Source: Ancylostoma caninum (Eukaryota > Nematoda > Chromadorea > Rhabditida > Ancylostomatidae). From it: a DNA stretch of 64,000 nt. Shown here one piece after another: positions 54,820-64,000 of this stretch. A model generated the notes under the pieces. It was not told the DNA's origin and ran no database searches. It saw nothing but the letters and a program-made list of their open reading frames with translations. Each line of letters starts with the position of its first letter. The stretch's first letter is position 1. The stretch spans positions 434,001 through 498,000 of the forward strand of contig JBAJFG010000058.1 of the NCBI GenBank assembly GCA_037903475.1, in the 5' to 3' direction. A program made the translations under genes and the position numbers.

Positions 54820-55505
54820 TAGGGGACGTCAATCACACGAGGAATGGAGCTCCACACCACCTACGCGGCGCGGCGGGCTGAATCGGTGCTGCGGCTGGTG
54901 GATGTTGGGGAGATTTTCAGCTATTCTTTAGTTTCTGCGACAAATTCACTCATTTGTGGGTCTTCTTGGTAACTGTTTGAGATAGAGTGGCGCTGTGGAC
55001 CATCGCACTCTTCTACGGAGGTTCCTGGGTTTAGTTGAACTTCCACAGGTGCTTCAGCTAGAACTTCTACCTGACGTCAGTAACTTCGATAAAGAACGTA
55101 CTATGCAATGTCTTCACACGATTGACCTGAAAATAATCGTGAATAGGAGAAAATTAGTCATCAACCACAGTGAAGACCGCAAAATAACGCGATACAACAG
55201 CTTTCTAATAAGCAATGAGAAAAAGCATCTTCGTAGGAAACAAACTGCAAGACGATATCTTCCTCAAACTCAGATACTAGAACTGAATCGGCGCCACTCT
55301 ATCTCAAACAGTTATCAAGAAGGCTCAACTATGAGTGAAATTGTCGCAGAAACTAAAGAAAAGCTGAAAATCTCCCCAACATCCACCAGCCGCAGCAACC
55401 AGTCAGTCAATCACGATTAGTATTCCCGCGGAATGGCTGGCCGCGTCGCGTGGGAGGTGCGGCGAGCCATTCCGCGGGAATACTAATCGTGATTGACGTC
55501 CCCTG
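54820..55505. mobile_element. Fold-back element with TA flanks
   Basis: 686 bp bounded by TA, with terminal repeats AGGGGACGTCAATCAC / GTGATTGACGTCCCCT. Longer internal inverted arms at about 54888-54996 and 55286-55395 share GCTGCGGCTGGTGGATGTTG and more. The right end also contains a 33-bp perfect hairpin. A 141-codon open frame spanning the loop and the right arm has no similarity I recognise. Confidence 0.82.
55406..55497. repeat. 33-bp perfect inverted repeat (hairpin)
   Basis: 55406-55438 and 55465-55497 are exact reverse complements (GTCAATCACGATTAGTATTC ... core CCGCGG) with a 26-bp GC-rich loop. It forms the right end of the fold-back element. Confidence 0.95.
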
Positions 55506-56219
55506 TAGAAGCATAAAACAGGAACTAAAACAACGTTTAAGTCGATATGCATCGTTTCTTATCCAATCGGACCAGAATGCCACCAAGCATGATTACGTCG
55601 CTACGTATCAAGACACAACAACAGGCAGCGAATGCTAGAAATCGACTTCAGTGTTGGCATTTGCGCGTCCACGGGTTCAACTCCCGACGTCTTCAAAAGA
55701 TTTTTGCGTGGGTCGGAATCAATTCAGAATTAAGTGTGAAGTAGTGAGGGTGGATACCATTGAGAATGAAGTGAGAGAAGCGAAACTGATCGATTGCACT
55801 CATGAGAATTCGCCCGCAGGGCCCGTCAGTTCGTGGAAAACTAGGGTGACTCAGACCTCGTGCTGAATTTCTGCGGCTAAAATCAGCAGACATTCATAGT
55901 GCATGATCAGCTCTATCATTTCCTAGAATTCCAATTTTCTAGGTCTTACATCTTTTTAGGAGGTCGATGGGAGACACCATTACGCGAAGTTAGCCTTGTT
56001 TCGAAAGCGAGCATGCTGTCTGTGTAGGAGTTCAAGAAATGAAAACCTCGTGATTTGAAGAGATGGTGAAAATGGAATAAATCTGTTTAAGAAACTAATA
56101 AAAAGCCGTTTGCAGATATCACAAAAACTGGAGAAATCAGAAAATGAAACGGAAATCACTGAAAATCCGTTTGCAAATATCACGTTTGCAGATATCACAA
56201 AAAAGCTCTATGAGGGCAG

Positions 56220-56663
56220 TTAAAGGCAGCACTCACGGAAATTTTTGGATTGAGGATTTCGCGGTACTTCGGGGTTTTTAGGGACGATGAACTCATTGAC
56301 AACGATGAAGTAGCGTGAAACACGCGAAAAACACAGAAAATGATGGCAATATTTCATGTGTGTCCACAGCGCGGACGAGTGTTCCATTTGCAGGGTTCCG
56401 TGATGGGTCCCGCCACGGAACCCTGCAAATGATACGAATTTCATGAACAAGTCCCCGCCGAACCACATGCGCACACCATGTCAACGCCGTTAGTTGGCGC
56501 GATGGAATCCTAATGTCCAGAGCGGCAGGTGTGTGCACGGCAGTATCTTCGCAGGTTGGCGGCCATTGAAGGTGTTCAACATACTGCTGCTATTGTTCAG
56601 GGGCCGGCTACATGGTAACCGACTCGTTTCAGAAGTGAAAATTTCCATGAGTGCTGCCTTTAA
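56220..56663. mobile_element. TTAA-flanked element, short family, copy 2
   Basis: 444 bp with TTAA on both sides and terminal repeats AAAGGCAGCACTCACGGAAA / TTTCCATGAGTGCTGCCTTT. It contains an internal inverted pair (GCAGGGTTCCGTG / CACGGAACCCTGC). Similar to 43984-44408. Confidence 0.85.
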
Positions 56664-58849
56664 AAAAACATTATTGATTTTGAGTCAAAGAAGTTCAGGT
56701 CTAATTCACTCTACTTTTAGACGAACTGACTGAGCTAGTTTTTTCTATTTCAGATGGAATTTTTGGTAGATATTTTTTCAAGGGTTTTTTGAGTATTTTC
56801 TGATGCAAGAATCTCTTGGAAGCGCCCGAACCCGTGGGGTCGCAGGTGCCAACGCTGAAACCGATTTCTCTCATGTGCTGCCAATCAGTCCTGTTTTGAC
56901 ACGTCATGACGTGATCGTTCTTGCTGGCAAGTGCGGCCTTCACTTGTCGTAAAGTAATCACAAAAGAATCATAAATTTTACGTTACTGTTTTTTTCACGA
57001 ATCATGCCACTTGGCCGTCCGCCAAGATGAGGTAAGTCTCGCCACGTTGTTATGTTTTGGCACGCTTCCAGCTATCGATCGTCGATTGATACCTCCAATT
57101 TCCATGATTTGGCGTGTGGTAAAATGCTTGATGTGTAATTAAACAAAACACATTGAAATGCTCTGATTTGTGGAACAGACAGTACATTCATTGGTCCAGC
57201 CACCTCTTTACTTTCGCCACCCGTAGCCCTCCAAGACGAACCCTCCCCCCTTTCCCAGCCGCCTTCTATACGACCCCCTCATGGGAAATTCGCATTGGAC
57301 GCTTGACCCTGATTATAACACGGTTCCAGGATGCTAGCGGTCATTGCAGTTGTTAACACCTGTCTCCTCGTGTAGACATGCCGATGTGCACTGAAAATAT
57401 GAAACCAATGTTCTTCTCACAAACTTGTTTTAACTTGTTTACCATTATCGTAGACTTTTCGCCAGGTCGAAGTGGACTTGGTAATCTTTCTGCTCGAACT
57501 GATCCGTGCAGAACTCTTTTCCCCAGGAGTCACAGAAAATCCTAGCGCTCGCTACGAGAGCCAGCGGTCGTGGCCATCACGACGACCTCCTGCTGTCGCC
57601 CCACAGATTTGGCGAAGGAAGAGATCTCAGATGTAGGAGGAGGGATCATTAATGTGGTGGGCGATCGATAGGTATCGTTTTCATTATCGCTATTGCTCCC
57701 ATCGTCAGTCCATTTTGGGCACATTTTCGAGAAAAACAAGCGATGAAGAGCGAGCAGCTATTATTGGAAGCGATCCAAGGCGATCAAACATGATGACCGA
57801 TACGCACCGTTTCTATCGTCGTTATTTCACAAATCGCCGGTTTATTTCGATTCATTTTGAATTGGCAAGGCATGGTGATACTCTGAGCAGTGCATTCCTC
57901 ATTTGGGCCGCCAGGCGGCTACCGAGACCAGGCTATCAGCAGATTTATATTTTGGGCCAATGCACGAGTATTAGGCTGTTTGCGGCCACTATATGCACTG
58001 TCTCCAACCGAGATGTCTGCCTGCTATCGCTATCAGCTACAATGCTTTCTTCGGCGGTAACATTTCTTCCTGAATTCCTTTTTCGATTAATGATTAATGT
58101 ATCCTCCATGTTTCGTCGCCCAAATGGTTTAGATTCAGAGCAAAATTGGTAGGAATAGTAGAATTGCTTTCTTGTTTTCTCCAGGTTGAGTATTCAGAAC
58201 ACTTCAATATTCTCGAGCGAAGAGAATGTTTATCACAGAGATAGAATCTCCAATCGAAGGCACAAGGTAAATTATGGAGAGACAATCTGAATCGTAAATG
58301 AAGATACATGCTTTCGACAATGATAACTGATTCATTTTTCACGCTACCCCAAAAACGTGGAAAACAAAAAGAATAAGTAAGGGTTAGTAGATCGAGGTGA
58401 GTAACGAATGATTTCTTGTTGGCACAGGCCTCTTAATGAGTGGACGTAGAAATTCAATTGTGCCGTTTTCATTTTCATTCCATAAAGTGTTTGAATGAAT
58501 GTGTGAAGAGCGCCACTCGGATGTAAGCAGACGAAGTCGGTTCTGCAAATAAATACAACTAAGACTATGTATTTTGTTAAAGATAACTATTCAGTATTGC
58601 TGCGATGATAGTGAAAAAGATGTGTTCCTGTGGAAGCAAGAACCCCCGAAAAAAAACAGCATGATTGAAAGGCAAAAGCAGCACGTGGAAGGGTGAAGCC
58701 AATGTTAACGGATATATGTGAACGAAAAGCACCAGAAGAAAAAAGACCTAGATATCTAAATATTATTGCAGTGCTTCTTGTTCCATACAACCGATGATTT
58801 CTAATTGCTTGGTTCAATCGACTTTTACGTGGTTTCCTTACAAAATCTT
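56664..58849. other. Intergenic; open frames without support
   Basis: A 166-codon plus-strand frame at 57652-58152 overlaps a minus-strand frame; neither shows a domain. No repeat recognised. Confidence 0.35.
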
Positions 58850-60985
58850 TGGAGGCTTAGGGACGCTGCTGCCTTTCTTCCTCTTCTTCTTTAGGGTTTT
58901 CCCGTTCGTTGGTCCGCTTTCCTGATTTTCCGGCACCATTTAACTCTATCGCGCGCCTGGTCTGGGTGGGCGCCCACATGCTTCAGGCCCGCATAAAGTG
59001 TGTCCAGCCACCGTTGCTTCGGCCGTCCTTTTGGTCATTTTCCTAGTACCTCGAGATCAAGGCCCACTTTGCAGACGGTGTCTTTGTTGTCCTCGTCTCT
59101 GTGTCTGTCTTTCAAGGTCCTCAGATGCGAACATGACGTCATCTGCGTACAGCAGAGTCCATGGCATCGGTCTCCGGAGGTCTCTCGTAGACGCGTCCAT
59201 GACGACGATGAAGAGAAGCGGTGAGAGGGCTGATCCTTGATGTACACCTACGGAGATAGGAAATTCTGCTGACGTGCCCGCGGCCGCCTGCACTCGACTC
59301 CTCGGGTGCGCGTAGAGAATCCTAACTCACTCATAAGTTCCTCTGGAATGCCGTGCCACCGCAGCGCGTACCAGATTACTTCATGTGGCACGCGATCGAA
59401 GGCTTTCTCCAGATCGAGGAATGCTAGATGCAGTGGCTTCTGCTTCTTCCGATGTTTCTCGATCAACAGTCGAGCCGCATGAATTGCATTCGTAGTTCCG
59501 CAGTTGGCTCCGAACCCACACTGGTTTGCGATAACTCGGATGATGTCGCATATTCGGCGGTCGATAATGCGTTCGAATATCTTCATAGTGTGAGACAGTA
59601 GACGTATTGGCCGATAGTTTGAGCAATCCGCAGGGTTGCCTTTCCTCTTCCAGATCGGGTTTGTGGTACTCTTTTGCCAATCCGCTGGGGTCTTCTTCTC
59701 TGCGTTGATCTGATTGAAGAACGATGTCAGCCATTCAGCTGAATTCCAGTGTTTCGACTTCCGTGGTTCCGCCGCTACGTTATCAGGACCCGTCGCTTTT
59801 CCTGGTTTCATTCGCTTTAGCGCAGCCATGGTTTTATCAGGACTGTAACTTGTCGGTAATTGTGGGAAGGGTGGATGACTGAATCCTTCTGTGGAGATCT
59901 CCTCGAAGTAGTCACACCGCCTCTTCGTTGCCTTCCTGCGGTCTTATATGAGATGACCGTGTTCATCGTTAACTCCGCAGAACTTTTCGACGTCGGCCTG
60001 CCCTCGCCAGTCGGTAGATGAGGAGTTCCTCGCCATCTTTCTCATATAACTTCTTGCTAACATTGTCATGGTGCTGAGCCTTCGTGGCAGCCACAGCCTT
60101 CTCTGCTGCTTTTTTCGCTCCTAGATATCCTGCCAGTTATCATCCGTCTTGTTACCGAGGAATATGTGGTAGAGAAGTTTCGCGCACCTTCACTTTCACT
60201 TCATCCGTCCACAGCCACGCCTGTCTGTCAATTCTCCGGCGACCTGGTTTAGTCGTGCCAAGTTCTGAACATGCCACTTCTACAATGGCTCGGGTTGCGT
60301 TCTTCCAGGTCTCGTCGACGGTTGTGACCAGCGGCAACTTGATGGTGGAAGTTACTGTGGCTTCCTTCTCTTCAATCGCCACCACTTGATTCGTGCCGGT
60401 CCTTAGCTTTCGTCACGCATCCTCCTTGGCGGCATGATTTTCATGGGGCAGATAAGCGGACGATGTTGCGTGGCCACGGTCTCGTAGGGTACAACCTTCG
60501 CATCGGTAAATAGCTTTTGATCGCGATGTCATACGAGAACAAAGTCGATCTGGGTCTTCACGTTGCCAGTGTAGAAGGAGACGAGGTGAGAAGGAACTTT
60601 CTATTCATTATGACGAGGTTGTGAGAGTCAGCATATTCCAAGATTGGTCGCTCGCCACCTGCTCCTCGGCTATCGAGTCCCGGAAGCGTTGAGAGACAAC
60701 TATGCCCACAGCGTTCCTAGTCTTTGGACTGCCGTTGTAGAGCACTTTGAAGCCGTGACCTATGTCCTTCGACTTGTTACCAGACCATCTCGTTTCTTGA
60801 ACTGCGCACGTCAGTTCGGCGACGCTCGTGTGCTTCTGCCAGTTCACATGAACGACCTGTCAACGTGCCGACGTTCAAATTGCAATGCGCCTCTTGGCTA
60901 CGTTGTGATCCTTAACGACTCGCATTCTCGCCCTCCGATGCTACCGTTCGAGAAACATCGGGGACCCTCGCATATTTTTCACACT
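58850..60985 (-). pseudogene. RTE-type non-LTR retrotransposon relic
   Basis: Minus strand. The endonuclease part near 60850-60600 has LTCAVQETRWSGNKSKDIG and NAVGIVV. A middle segment around 60385-60152 includes TWKNATRAIVEVACSELG and RRRIDRQAWLWTDEVK. The RT starts in the 59829 region with MKPGKATGPDNVAAE, then ADCSNYRPIRLLSHTMKIFE, AFLDLEKAFDRVPHEVIW, VHQGSALSPLLFIVVMDA and LLYADDVMFASE. After YADD the sequence jumps to the far C-terminus (KGRPKQRWLDTLYAGLKH), so the thumb is deleted. Several frameshifts. The order endonuclease-RT and these motifs fit the RTE clade. Confidence 0.85.
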
Positions 60986-61123
60986 AACAGGACTCCGAAA
61001 GTGCGCGTGATTCCCGTGGACGCCGTTGCTTTTATCTTCGAATCATTTGTTGTCATTGATCATATGGGTGTGACGTGAGGTCCTTCTGAGCTGGCGCGTC
61101 ACGACGGCCTGTCGTTCGAATAC

Positions 61124-61205
61124 GAGAGGCTGCGGCGGGATTCGAACCCGAGACCCCGTGGGCACATGGTGCTCTAAAGTAGCGCCTTAGACCATTAGGC
61201 CATCT
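61124..61205 (-). repeat. tRNA-derived sequence (Leu-like), probably SINE or tRNA pseudogene
   Basis: Minus strand: A box TGGCCTAATGG (61202-61192) followed by TCTAAGGCGC as in tRNA-Leu, and a perfect B box GGTTCGAATCC (61148-61138). The anticodon loop and acceptor stem do not pair properly, so it is not a working tRNA. Confidence 0.55.
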
Positions 61206-63139
61206 CATTTCACGCTGCTGCCATTACAGTTCGAAAAAAAAAACAGTGAAGCTGTCTCCATTGGATGGGAAAATGGATGAGTTGAAAAGTGAAGTACTTG
61301 AGCAGAGATGAATAGATCAGCCGCATGACGTTGAGCTTGAGATCAAGCACAAAAAGTTTCGTCTTCCCAGGGCACCTAAGTGCGGTGATACGGCGAGGCT
61401 GAAATATATTAGATAATCGGGCAAAAACTTCCTGTATTTGTTTAGGAATTGGCAACCCACTATTTCCCATACAACCACAAATCTTTCTGTGTTGTGGGTG
61501 TTCGGTATTGAGCTCAACGTTGGCATCCACTGAGGATTTTGCGGAAACGTAAAAATATTCAGTTGCGCGTGCTCTGAAAGTGTCTCATATTTATTCTTGT
61601 TCGAAATTCTACATGTCATTGGCCCTCTTCCCAACAGCTTATCTTCGAGTTCATAGAGTGATTTCTGCCTGTCCAACACTGTTAAATTTAGCTCCCGAGA
61701 TCTATTCAGCTGAAGGAAATCGCGACTTATCCGTTGGATGTGTCTAAAAATCAATAAGTTTTTGTATCCAAAGATTAATGAGTTTTTGTAGTGATGCTCA
61801 ATTCCCAGCGTAAGTTCGAGTAAATTAAGCAAGCACATTGTTGGATTAAATAATGGAGGTCAGATTCTACTATGTTGAGGTTAGGCTCATGTTACGTCTA
61901 TAAAATTCTCTTACTTTTACTGTACATCTGGACAACCTCATCAGTACTCATTTCTCGTGGATATTTTCATCGAAACAACCACAAACGCTTCCATACACAA
62001 AAAGCAATCTACTGCTGCGACTTATAAAAATTTATTTCACTACAATATTTCCAGTCCCGTTAGAAATTACACACCTATCGACTGAACTCAATAGATTGAA
62101 CAATACGGGGAAATAAGGAATCACACCAACTTGCTGAAATATTTCCGTCGCTCCCATCGAGCACCGTACTCAGATCTATTTGCAGTGTGTAGTTAACATA
62201 ATGGAACACTTTCGTAGCAGTTCTGCTGTACAACAGAAATGTCAAAGTTGTACCAAACACGAACGGGTGACCACCAGTTTGAAGTCTGTCATCTGAAAAT
62301 ATGTTTCAGCATATTTGCCTCCCTAATGAGTACCAGAAAGAAATTGAGGCAAGTTAGTTGTAGTGGACCATACTTGAAGTTAGAGCACGAAGAATATTCT
62401 GCGTATCGATGGAAAATGTATCAATAAGCAAAAAGAAATCTACGAACGGAAAGTATGGTACTAAGCGACAGAGCAGCCCATCCTCAGAACTTCGATAACC
62501 ACACAAGAGCAACAGGTCTGCAAATGACAAGAGTTCATTCCAGTGCACTCACTTTTTTGACATAATCTCACCCCCTCTTGGATGTTGCAGCTTTTGGGCA
62601 TTGAGATCTTTGCTGTAACACATATAGTCGACATCGAACTCGAAAATTCTAAATGAAGAAGATTGAACGTTTCAGCTAAGAAGCTGCACTAGAGAGGAGA
62701 ATTAGTATGATTTGGGAACATTCCTCTATCCGGTTCATTTCGGAATTTCGAGCAGAGATCTAAAAGGTCTTGGTAGTTTTGTTACTTGTTTTTGCTAATC
62801 TAGTTTTGCTACTTTGCTGCGTGCTTCCAATATCTTTACCGGCGCATCTGAATCGCCCCTCTCCAAAGTAGTATATGTACTAGGTGCGTGCAAAAGTCCA
62901 GGGCAGTTCCTGGGGCTGCGGCATTCTGCAAAGATTTTCACGGATATTGGTAGCCTGAAACATCTGCTACCAATCTGCCACCATTTTTTTCCCGGAATCC
63001 ACGTCACAGCGTTATTATGTTCTTGGTGTAGAACCAATGCTTTGTGCTGTGAGCTAATTTGCGGAATTTTGCTTTATAAATGCAAATCCGGATGATAACG
63101 ACCTTTAGCATTAATGCGCCTGTGGAGGTATCTTCTCCG
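61206..63139. other. Intergenic; one unsupported 173-codon frame
   Basis: A minus-strand frame at 61317-61838 is long for chance in AT-rich DNA but has no motif, signal peptide or repeat. Nothing else recognised. Confidence 0.3.
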
Positions 63140-64000
63140 AAATGAATGAGGCTCGTGGGTTTTCAGTCATTCCAAGCGGAGCTGAGCGCTACGAAAATGC
63201 TGCACAAGCCGATCAGCAACTTTACTTTCGATTCTTTAGGACATTTCAGCCTTCTCTCAAACCTAGAAACTGTTGGAATTCGATGCAGCCCCCTTAAATG
63301 GTTTGAATGATACTTCTCAGATAGAAATTTTGCTGTCAAATTCGACAAAATGTTGTCCTGGTGAAGGCCTGCACCATCGGGAGTACCTCAGGGTAGCGTC
63401 CTCTCACCGATTCTCTTCACTGAATACATCGTGACCTCATTCCGCAAAACTGGCGTGCGCATTAATGTTGCAGCTTACGCTGATGACATTAAGGTGTACG
63501 CTTCTAATGACGAATCCAGTAACGTTTCTGTTTGAGCAGGTCTCCAGGATTCTATCACCAAAGTGCAGTTTTGGGCAGCCAGATGGGAAATCGATGTGAA
63601 TATGTCCAAAAGCCATGCGCTTCTTCTGGGGGATAGATCTGATGTTGGATAGCAGTCTAGTGACACGCTCGACAGTAACACCGACGTTCGTGATCTGGAA
63701 GTGCAATTCAAGTTTGAGAATCGTATCCACAAAATCTCCGCTATAGCAACTAAAACCATTTTTCTCTTTTTCTGGTATAACCACACAATGAATCCAACTA
63801 TTCTGGCTCGCTTATCCATACAAGACATATGTAGCTCCTATTATCGAATATTGTAAGCCGGTTTGGAGAGCCTCCTCGAAAAAAAAAACATTTAAATAAT
63901 TGAAAAAGCTCAAAGAACCTTCACAAAACTTGTTTTACACCGCTGATATCCAAGTTCTTTATACCCGTGCTCCTTATCCGGCTATAAAACTCGTTTAGAG
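63140..64000 (+). pseudogene. CR1-type reverse transcriptase fragment, runs off the window
   Basis: Plus strand, several stops and frame changes. Recognisable pieces: HFSLLSNLETVGI, then SGVPQGSVLSPILFTEYI, then VAAYADDIKVYASNDE (YADD box), then WAARWEIDVNMSKSHALLLG. It is related to but distinct from the copy at 37.4-39.3 kb. Long inactive. Confidence 0.75.

Noticed and set aside
54995..55420. 141-codon open frame in the fold-back element
   Set aside because: It crosses from the loop into an inverted arm and has no domain. Best explained as chance inside a repeat.
57652..58152. 166-codon plus-strand open frame
   Set aside because: Unusual residue mix, overlaps another frame on the opposite strand, and has no recognisable motif.
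61124..61205. Functional tRNA-Leu
   Set aside because: The A and B boxes are good, but the acceptor and anticodon stems do not pair and the loop lacks the invariant U before the anticodon.
61317..61838. 173-codon minus-strand open frame
   Set aside because: No signal peptide, domain, splice context or repeat similarity. Kept only as a note.

Overview
The window is eukaryotic DNA: multi-exon genes with GT-AG introns, AATAAA signals, and about half recognisable repeats. It most likely comes from a strongylid (hookworm-like) nematode. This is an inference from the secreted two-domain C-type lectins, a PAT-type tyrosine-recombinase retrotransposon (PAT was first described in a nematode), and RTE, CR1, Penelope-like and DD37D mariner elements. 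No bacterial gene, CRISPR array or rRNA was seen.

Host genes: four tandem paralogues, all on the minus strand, encode secreted proteins with two C-type lectin domains (CTLD): A (500-2152, last exon off the left edge), B (4363-7342, complete), C (19328-25000, first exon not found) and D (41092-51470, complete). Exon lengths are almost identical (83-86, 116, 114-120, 165-171, 62, 103, 179, 120 nt), so they arose by duplication. Differences lie mainly in intron length (up to 3.8 kb, filled with repeats) and in the sugar-binding motif of the second CTLD (QPD in A, B and D; KPA in C).

Mobile layout, left to right. 3.2-3.4 kb: Penelope-like (PLE) tail. 7.6-10.0 kb: two truncated PLE copies form a 1.1-kb-armed inverted repeat. 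11.2-17.1 kb: a PAT/DIRS-type element with gag, RT, RNase H, tyrosine recombinase and split repeats, interrupted by a 1317-bp mariner. 17.1-18.9, 42.5-43.8 and 49.3-50.8 kb: copies of a composite repeat (head, 60-bp minisatellite, tail) carrying hAT-like MITEs at one fixed position of the monomer. 23.2-24.5 kb: CR1 endonuclease scrap and a TTAA element. 30.9 kb: a tRNA-derived SINE with 13-bp target duplications. 31.6-32.9 kb: a PLE relic holding two small TA-flanked MITEs. 33.1-33.8 kb: a TTA-flanked Harbinger-like element. 37.3-39.3 kb: a CR1-type reverse transcriptase. 52.4-56.7 kb: further TTAA elements and a fold-back element with a 33-bp perfect hairpin. 58.9-61.0 kb: an RTE relic. 63.1-64.0 kb: a CR1 fragment running off the right edge.

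The lectin genes are the only convincing host genes. The rest is intergenic or intronic repeat-rich DNA, and long stretches (25-28, 34-37, 56.7-58.8, 61.2-63.1 kb) contain nothing I can identify.
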